A DNA stretch of 27,236 bases from Welwitschia mirabilis (taxonomy: Eukaryota > Gnetophyta > Gnetopsida > Welwitschiales). Shown here piece by piece: positions 19,461 to 27,236 of the stretch; positions within the stretch are counted from its first letter, which is position 1; each line of letters begins with the position of its first letter. The translations under genes were made by a program, and so were the position numbers. The stretch is taken from contig JBOZIK010000001.1 of the NCBI GenBank assembly GCA_051453625.1, positions 274,038,220 through 274,065,455 of the forward strand, in the 5' to 3' direction. The notes below the pieces were generated by a model. That model was not told where the DNA came from, searched no databases, and saw nothing but the letters and a program-made list of their open reading frames with translations.

Positions 19461-19619
19461 CCAAATGTTTTCTTTTGTTTTGTACCCTACGAAAATTAGT
19501 TTTATGTTTACAGTAAGGTAGTTCCTTTGTCTTAGGGTTTATAGTAATTTTTAGAGTGTCTTTAAGCAGTTCAATTTCTCATCCTGTTATTCTTATTGTC
19601 AAATAAAACAAAAAAAAAT

Positions 19620-21640
19620 TGTTTTCCCTTCTTTTTTTTAGATACCATCATTATCTTGGGATTTATGTAAAAAGAAAAAAAAAAGACCTATAGATAGCCT
19701 TTTTTTTAATCTTTTATTGTTTAAAAGAAATTCTCCAAAAGTAAAATTAGTTGTAATTTCATTTATTAGGAGAATATCATTTAAATGACCTTTCTTTTTT
19801 AGTTTATTTTTTTAATTATTTTTGGTAAAAAAATATATCTATCTTCCTTTTACTTCTAGTGGAAAATTGATTAGAGTTAATAAATTAGAAATATTTAGCC
19901 AATACCTTATTTCACACATACCATTTTCCAAAAAAGAAAAAAACAGAAAGGAGTGTCTCATTCTTTTTAATTTCTATACATTTCATGAATTAGTCTAAAT
20001 TTTTTGTTAATAAAAAAACCATTTTTAATTTCATGTTAGTATTTATGCAAATTAAGGTGTAATATTTCATTTCATATGCCACTTTAGTCATGCACATTTT
20101 AAATATTTTCTTCACTTCTAAGAATTTCAAAACTCTTGAAGGTATCCTCACACCTTAGGCACAACGAAATAGCATAATTCGAACATCATTAGATAGAACT
20201 TGAAAATCAATATAACATTGTGAAAGAAATTTGTCGTAATAGGTTGTCGCTAGAAGAAGGGCAACCAAAATCATTTAATCATTGCGAAAATTTGTTTCAA
20301 CAACCAATATTGACCATATCTTTAATGTCATGTACTTCATGGTAACCTCTTGTTTGAAGCATATGATGGTACTTGGATGAGACATGTGATGCAGCAGTGA
20401 GTTGACACAACTTATCTGTGTATTAAATAAAATGTGTATTATGTGAATATGCTACAGGTTGATGAAGATCTTTTTGGTTTTAAATTTTAGAATTCTTAGG
20501 CATAGTATATCAAGCCTATTTCTGTATGTGTTGCATTATGTTTAATCTGAGTATTTGAATTGGGATATTATATATTGGTGTTGCTATGGTTATGAGGCCA
20601 AACCAAAGAGATGACCATTTAAAATAAAATTGGCAACTAGAATCTACAATTAAAAATAAAAAGGATGTTTGAAATGTAACTCTACTTTCTTCATAAATAT
20701 AGTAGAAATCAAGTCAATCTTAAAACATAATGATTAATAGCAAGACTTTCTTTTGTGTAAATTGTCTACTTGATATTCGTCTATCAAAGGATTCTATGAA
20801 GGAAACCCAATTAAAGTAAAGCTACATTACTTCATGATCCTCCATCCCATGAGACTCTTCTGAACTCCTCTATATCTATTATTTGATGGAAGGGGAATAA
20901 TTGCAGAGTTAGCGAGAAATGCTAATGTGTGGGATGGAACATATCATACCCTCTAGGCTTGAGGGGTAATAAAGCCTCACACAATGGAAAATATTTGTTG
21001 ATGGTTAGCTTGAAATGGTACTTCTTTTCCTTGCACAAGTTAATGATGTACGATCGCTAGGAGCTTTATCTGAGATTTACCTCATTCAATAAGGGTGATC
21101 GCAAAGTATCAGAATGAATCTTTACTCTAATAATTTTTGTTAATGCATAAAATTTAAAGGAAAACATGATGGGTTTTAGTTTTAGTTGTTAGATGTAACT
21201 CTTAAATTAGTGGTTTAATTCATTCTAGTATCTTAAAAGGTCAATAAAACTTCATTTGCAAAAGCGATCATCTAGTTGATATGGTGGATTTTTGATAAGG
21301 TTGATATCATAAAAACATTCAATCACCAAGTTTAAATATTTCTTTAATGTGATACATATTTTTAAATTTTTTTAATTCATGTCTTTCTGGTTTACAAGTT
21401 GGCCTTTATCTCATGCAAAATATAAGTGAAAAGATTTTAAAACTATCTCCTACAATTACCCTCTTTTTGATGTAAGGCAAAAGATATGCCTCACGTCAAA
21501 AATGTGAAATCTAGATGGGAGTGCACCATGGTGGATTTCTATGCATGCAAGTTAAATTTATTATGATGAAAAGGTTGAGGTGATGAAAAATGATCTGAAT
21601 GAATGATGAAGATGCGATATGAATAAGCAAAAACACATGT
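19620..21640. other. A+T-rich intergenic DNA, nothing assigned
   Basis: No convincing coding motif was found. A short GC-balanced segment at 20820-21120 reads like eroded coding DNA but matched nothing I know. Confidence 0.4.
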
Positions 21641-21799
21641 GTATAAAAGAAATGGCAAATGCATCATAGATGGTGATGAAAGATTATGAAATGGATAACA
21701 TGTACATACAACCATGAACTTGTTTTCTCACTTACTGTGATGATTGCAAGATAAATGAGGGCATATCAGACCATGTTGATCACTACCCTAAAGGTAAAT

Positions 21800-22450
21800 A
21801 TAAACTATGAACCTACAAGACCATTACTCGCACATGTACTGTGTTCTTGTTAGTTTTTTAAGGGGTTCGCATGTCTTGCATATATCAAGCCTCTTTGTAC
21901 ATGATCAAGCCTTATGCCGTAATCGCATGTCATACATCTACCTACAAAGATCGAGGTATCCTACCTACAAGGGAGTGCTCCATCTCTAAACAACCCTATG
22001 TATGCATCATACTTAACTATATGGACCTTGAACCTCGAAGAGAGGAGGTAGAAATGGTCCAATACCATAATACCCCCTATATTACAATGCATCTACCTAT
22101 TGTTAAGTCAATCTTACCATTCCAACAGGGCTACTGACAACATAACCAACTATCTACAACAATGAATCTGTCTGCCTCACATATGTAACTGACCCTACCA
22201 GCAAAATCAGTGTTTTATGCGCCCTGCCATATGGGTGGATGTGGGTTTTACCCCCTTAGCTTTATGGCTTGCTCTAGCTATAGATCCTCATTACATAAAT
22301 CCTGATCATGGTACCACATATAGAGGGATGAACCCACTACCTAGTAAAGGGGGTTGCATCCATCATATAATGACGGGTATTACTAGACCGAGCCTATCAT
22401 ACTATAGGTTTCATGACTTTAGGGGGAATAGCTCATGAATATGTGGACCA
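21800..22450 (+). other. Compositionally distinct stretch with two open frames
   Basis: The sequence lacks the poly-A/T runs of its surroundings and is rich in CCTAC, CCCTA and ATATGG words. Frames 21871-22137 (88 codons) and 22217-22438 (73 codons) are open on the plus strand, but their translations show no recognisable domain, signal peptide or repeat. It may be an old repeat or LTR fragment. Confidence 0.3.
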
Positions 22451-23069
22451 TGTACAAAGCACCCACCCCATGTGCTATTGGTACAAGAACTTATAGAGGA
22501 CTGCATATGACTAATTGAAATGGAAGTAAATCAAGATGACTGATTAGTGAAGAGGGAATGACAAGATGGATGATAAAATGAATGGAAATTCTATAAGCAA
22601 GTGCAAAATAGATAAGAGGAAGGATTTAGTACTAGAAAATGATAAATTAACTAATAAGTGCAATTGGTCTTAAAGAAATTATGAGTGAATGTAGTGAACA
22701 ACTTTGAAGTAATTAATTTCAAGTGTTAAGATAAGACTAGATTAAAATGGACAAACAGGGATACAAAGAAGATTGATCTCAACACCTCTAAATGTCAACC
22801 TAGCAATGTCTATTGGTATTAATCATGAAATTGTTCGATGTTATTAATGACAGTTCAGTGCTAAATAATAAAGAGTATTATGTGATTAGGATAGTGATTA
22901 TAACAATATTTATAGTTATTCTACAAAGTACTAATATAATGTTAGGACTTCACCTCAATTCAAGCGTTAGGTATGACAGTAAATAGCACCTTATCAACTC
23001 ATCATATGATAATTAATATGTTTTGAATGCTTACAAAGTCATAGCTTTGGAGTCATGGAAAATCAAGTC

Positions 23070-23169
23070 NNNNNNNNNNNNNNNNNNNNNNNNNNNNNNN
23101 NNNNNNNNNNNNNNNNNNNNNNNNNNNNNNNNNNNNNNNNNNNNNNNNNNNNNNNNNNNNNNNNNNNNN
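23070..23169. other. 100-N assembly gap
   Basis: An exactly 100-base run of N, a conventional placeholder for unknown length. No duplicated flanks were noticed. Confidence 0.95.
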
Positions 23170-23378
23170 ACCATAATTAAAATATTTAAGCACACAATGA
23201 AATATTCCTTCTACTCAACTATAACATATCATGTGATAAATACACGACTCTCTCATGATGTCTTCTTTTAATTACAACTAGTAAAGTATGAAATTTCCAA
23301 TAACTGAAGCAAATAAATAGATGAAACCCAATTTGCATTGCATTCTTAGTTCTCTCATGCATCTCTAATTGCATTAAT

Positions 23379-23583
23379 TCCTAAACATGCAAGTATGGTA
23401 TGCGAGTTGTTATCTAACACAATGTCCAATATGACCCAAGGCGATGGAATAGGTTGGCAAGGGTTTCCAAGAGCAGGGGAGGAGACTATATTACAAGGGA
23501 CATGACCATGAACACTCATCAATTAGAATTATCTTCTTTAATGTTTTCTCACAACATATTCCAGTAAGCCAAATGCAACTACC
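23379..23583 (+). repeat. Direct repeat R1, unit 1 (205 bp, left of gap)
   Basis: It begins tcctaaacatgcaagtatgg and runs to the gap. It aligns base for base, with no indel, to 23684-23888, with seven mismatches in 205 positions (about 97% identity). Confidence 0.9.
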
Positions 23584-23683
23584 NNNNNNNNNNNNNNNNN
23601 NNNNNNNNNNNNNNNNNNNNNNNNNNNNNNNNNNNNNNNNNNNNNNNNNNNNNNNNNNNNNNNNNNNNNNNNNNNNNNNNNNN
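23584..23683. other. 100-N assembly gap between R1 units
   Basis: The gap begins exactly where unit 1 ends and stops exactly where unit 2 begins. Confidence 0.95.
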
Positions 23684-23888
23684 TCCTACACATGCAAGTA
23701 TGGGATGCGAATTGTTATCTAACACAATGTCCAATATGACCCAAGGCGATGGAATAGGTTGACAAGGGTTTCCAAGAGCAGGGTAGGAGACTATATTACA
23801 AGGGACATGACCATGAACACTCATCAATTAGAATTATCTTCTTTAATGTTGTCTCACAACATATTCCAGTAAGCCAAATGTAACTACC
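23684..23888 (+). repeat. Direct repeat R1, unit 2 (right of gap)
   Basis: It begins tcctacacatgcaagtatgg immediately after the gap and ends aactacc before ungapped sequence continues. It is nearly identical to unit 1. Confidence 0.9.
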
Positions 23889-24402
23889 AGAAGGGGTAAA
23901 ATAATATTATATTATACACATATCCCTCTTTTAGCTCTGACAATCTAATCCCGATACCTTGGGACTTCCAACAGAGAGTTACAGTTCCTGAAGTCCATAA
24001 AAATGGTTACCCTAGTCAGTTTTAATTTTCATAATTTAACATAAAGTCAATGGTCAAATAAGATGATCACGTGCATGCATTACAAAAAGACTGGTTAATA
24101 AGACTCAATCATAAATAGTTTAACAATAAGATAGTTTAAGATTTACTGGCTCATACAAAACATAAACTATACAAACTCCTAGAAGACTCTCACAAGAAAT
24201 TATTAGAAGGCTTTAAAGTTTTATGAATACATCAAAAAGGTTAAGGACCACATGAAAGAATAATATAAGACTTACATGATTCATCAAGAATTATACAAAT
24301 ACATGAAAGAAAAACTTAGACCATGCAAGAATACAAGAGATTGAAATCATACAAGTATTTACAATATAAGGTTAAGGACCACATTTATTCTAGGCAAACT
24401 CC

Positions 24403-24828
24403 AAGGTACTCCTAGTTGCTTCTAAGATTCACATGATCACAATTTGCAAGGTATACACCTATGACTCTAACGACTGGGAAACTTAGGTATTTATAATCAT
24501 AGGATAAATAATATGACTAGTGATCAGGCCTAAGTTCTACAAAGAATTTAGGTTCATCCTTTCCAAGCTTGACCACTAGGTGTAAAGAGTAATATAGTAA
24601 TATCTCATAAATAAATTTAAATGCATGAGATAAATTACAAGAGCAAATACTTCAGATCACATATCATTACTATTCCATGAACAAATATAATTAAGAGAAA
24701 TCTACATCAAAGTTGTAGTTAGTTTTTAATAATAAATCAAATATTAATTCTTCCACTATAACAAATAAGACTCATGCATAAGCAATAGTAAATTTCAATT
24801 AATGCAATCTTTCAATTAATTAACTAAA
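24403..24828 (+). repeat. Direct repeat R2, unit 1
   Basis: It begins aaggtactcctagttgctt and ends at the next gap with taactaaa. It matches 24929-25494 over its length apart from scattered substitutions, a small insertion near 25083 and the interruption around the gap at 25243. Confidence 0.88.
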
Positions 24829-24928
24829 NNNNNNNNNNNNNNNNNNNNNNNNNNNNNNNNNNNNNNNNNNNNNNNNNNNNNNNNNNNNNNNNNNNNNNNN
24901 NNNNNNNNNNNNNNNNNNNNNNNNNNNN
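24829..24928. other. 100-N assembly gap between R2 units
   Basis: As with R1, the gap separates the end of one repeat unit from the start of the next. Confidence 0.95.
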
Positions 24929-25494
24929 AAGGTACTCCTAGTTGCTTCCAAGATTCACATGATCACAATTTGCAAGGTATACACCTATGAATTTAATGAC
25001 TGGGGAACATAGGCATTTATAATCATAGGATAAATAATACGACTAGCGATAAGGCCTAAGTTCTATAAAGAATTTAGGTTCCCATAACCCATTCTTTCCA
25101 AGCCTGACCACTAGGTGTAAAGAGTAATATAGTAATATCTCATAAATAAATTTAAATGCCTGAGATAAATTACAAGAGTAAATACTTCAGATCAAATAAA
25201 TTACAAGAGTAAATTTCTCTTAATTATATTTCATGAACAAATNNNNNNNNNNNNNNNNNNNNNNNNNNNNNNNNNNNNNNNNNNNNNNNNNNNNNNNNNN
25301 NNNNNNNNNNNNNNNNNNNNNNNNNNNNNNNNNNNNNNNNNNATGAACAAATATAATTAAGAGAAATCTACATCAAAGCTACAGTTAGTTTTCAATAATA
25401 AATCAAATATTAATTCTTCCACTATAACAAATAAGAATCATGCATAAGCAATAGTAAATTCCAATTAATGCAATCTTTCAATTAATTAAATAAA
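24929..25494 (+). repeat. Direct repeat R2, unit 2, broken by a gap and a local rearrangement
   Basis: It begins aaggtactcctagttgctt directly after the gap. Near 25190-25230 it repeats ataaattacaagagtaaat and then holds atttctcttaattatat, the reverse complement of the atataattaagagaaat that follows the next gap. The unit resumes at 25343 and ends near 25494. Confidence 0.85.
25243..25342. other. 100-N assembly gap within R2 unit 2
   Basis: Both edges carry the same ten bases, atgaacaaat, so the contigs on either side overlap in content. Confidence 0.95.
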
Positions 25495-26135
25495 GGTAAC
25501 AACTGTAGTTAACCTTTTAATAAACTCTAAAGTAATAACATGCAAATACTTAGTTGTACTATTACTTTTATCACAAATATTATTATTTTAAGCAATTAGA
25601 AACTGGACTTATTTGTTATCATTGATTTTTCTAATATTCAATTATTTATCTAAATAACTAATAAGGTTCTCTAACCTTAGAAAAAATCTAGACATGATAC
25701 AAACCAAACTTACTAAGCTAAACATTAACAAAGAAAATGTAAATTAACTTCAAAAATCTCATCACGCAGGATCCAATGTTAAAATTTAATAAACTAGATG
25801 TATTCCCTTAAAAGAGTGTATGACTGAACTATTGTCCTATGTGTTACTTAGATTATGATGGGAATAACCAGTTTTAAAAATGGGATTTGAAAAATAAAAT
25901 GCTTATAATAATAATAATCATCAAAAAATAATAGAATTGTAATTTATGTTAACCACTTATTTAAAATGTTTATCACATTGCAAAATAAAAATTAATTATT
26001 GTACCAAAAAATCATCATAAGATATAGCTAAATCACTTAGGGAAAAATTGATGATGCATATGTGTAATCAAAACAGTGATAACTCAAAATGATGTGCAGA
26101 AATAAATCAATGAGTTTTAAGTATAATAAAAAAGA

Positions 26136-26177
26136 GGTAAATACATAAAAAAAAAAGGTAAATACATAAAAAATAAT
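26136..26177 (+). repeat. 21-bp tandem repeat, two units
   Basis: ggtaaatacataaaaaa occurs at 26136 and again at 26157, separated by an A-run. Confidence 0.85.
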
Positions 26178-26534
26178 CATAACATCACTCCCCTTATAGT
26201 GAAGTTTGCATGAGAGCTCATAGGTGGAAGTGAAGAAGGACAATGCTCTTCTTCATTTGGAAAGTGTGTACTAAGAGCTTGTTGAAATGGTTGATGTTGA
26301 GGCCTACTAAATAATACCCATAAAACATATCATAAAAATAATAAGAAATCATAACTAGATGAATCCATCTCATAATGTATCATAAAAGCTTAAAAATGAC
26401 CCACATAAGTAAAATTTTTGCTTAAAAATATCTCAAACATGTCCTACCCTGTCCCCTACTTGTGAATCAATATATCTTGTATTGCATTAACATAAGCAGA
26501 AAAATATAGCAATGCACTTTTGTGTTGTCCACCT

Positions 26535-26564
26535 ATGTCATCCATACGACAAGGTGGATGACAT
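26535..26564. other. Stem-loop with perfect 9-bp arms
   Basis: ATGTCATCC (26535-26543) and GGATGACAT (26556-26564) are perfect inverted repeats around a 12-base loop. This is stable for such A+T-rich surroundings, but there is no sign of what it serves. Confidence 0.6.
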
Positions 26565-27236
26565 GTCTCTAAGAAAGATTGGTAGAAACTAATATTGGAG
26601 TAAAGTAAGTGAATCAATAACATCAATATTAAGGCCTCAAAAAGTTATTATGAAGTCCAAAATATGTGGAAAAGTTAAGAATCATCATGAAGCATGTAAA
26701 GTAAGAATAACTTGAGGTGGAGAAAGAGTGTAAAGATAAGGTAGTGATCATGCACCAGGTAAAAAGAAATAATGCTAAAGAAAATCCTTAAATATGCCTA
26801 AACTTAAAATGATTCAAGTGGATGTGTCAAACTTAAGAAGATGCTAAAAGATCATATGGGAAAAATTATTAAAAAGAACATCATCTATGAAAATTCAAAA
26901 ATAATGTTAAACCTTATGGACAAAAACTGTGAGCAAAAGGAAAAATAGTAAGAAAAATGCTAAATAATTAAGTCCTAAATATTATAATAAAAAAGTAAAA
27001 AATGACTTTGAAATACCAAGTAAACAACTTAAATAAAATAAAATGAAAATGGATAACTAGAAATATGAAGAATATTATGTACCTACCTAAATTTTAACCT
27101 AACAAATTCTCTTAGTAGAAATCATAAATCACTTGATTAATGATGCATAACATGATGTAAAAAACTTCATAAAGTACCAATTGAATAGGTAGTGATTATG
27201 ATGATGCTAAGTAATTAAGGTTTTCAAATAATAAAT

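Larger units (their letters stand above)
25500..27236. other. A+T-rich intergenic DNA
   Basis: No gene was recognised. The minus-strand frame at 26037-26243 is a low-complexity Phe/Ser/Tyr-rich translation with no domain. The short tandem repeat and the stem-loop are listed separately. Confidence 0.5.

Noticed and set aside
19602-19616. Poly(A) tail of a processed pseudogene (AATAAA followed by nine A)
   Set aside because: The A-run starts only two bases after the signal, too close for a cleavage site, and no parent gene is recognisable upstream.
23023-23271. 82-codon frame crossing the 100-N gap
   Set aside because: It exists only because N was translated as unknown residues.
23579-23827. 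82-codon minus-strand frame running into the gap
   Set aside because: Created by the N run; the sequence is part of the direct repeat R1.

Overview
This is nuclear DNA from a plant, and a seed plant with a large repeat-rich genome is most likely; a gymnosperm is my guess, not a demonstrated fact. The reasons are the strong A+T bias, an intact plant-specific VQ-motif gene, and decayed plant-type Ty3/gypsy, LINE and tRNA-derived SINE copies. Runs of 10 and 100 N mark scaffold gaps. I see no bacterial-style operons, rRNA, tRNA genes or CRISPR arrays.

Layout. 1-2010: A+T-rich DNA, then a GC-richer block with promoter-like W-box and bZIP elements (1676-1848), a minus-strand TATA-like site (1578-1584), and a 300-base stretch that is open on both strands. 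2120-5250: A+T-rich DNA with five copies of a short tRNA-derived SINE-like repeat, two of them with clear target-site duplications. 5880-7330: GC-richer gene island holding the only convincing protein gene, an intronless VQ-motif protein on the minus strand (7074 to 6718), with a TATA box and tandem W-boxes upstream and a poly(A) signal downstream. 7590-9430: a 5'-truncated LINE 3' end on the minus strand, abutted by a SINE copy, then three more SINE copies including a tail-to-tail inverted pair and one with a 13-base target-site duplication.

10103-11265: a diverged tandem duplication with a unit of about 0.57 kb. 11438-11496: a pure pyrimidine tract. 12500-15655: a heavily mutated Ty3/gypsy relic on the plus strand, with gag, protease, reverse transcriptase and the start of the RNase H region in the expected order. 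15660-23070: mostly unassignable repeat-like DNA, including two GC- and purine-rich islands (17540-18230 and 18930-19460) and a compositionally distinct stretch (21800-22450). 23070-25494: four 100-N gaps. Three lie within or between near-identical direct repeats, so this part may be a scaffolding artefact. 25500-27236: A+T-rich DNA with a small tandem repeat and one stem-loop.

How it works together: the one functional unit visible is the VQ gene with W-boxes in its own promoter. This fits the known partnership of VQ proteins with WRKY factors, which bind W-boxes. Everything else is decayed mobile DNA. The most distinctive signal is the SINE-like family: nine copies lie within 7.3 kb around the gene, and I found none in the remaining 17.8 kb.
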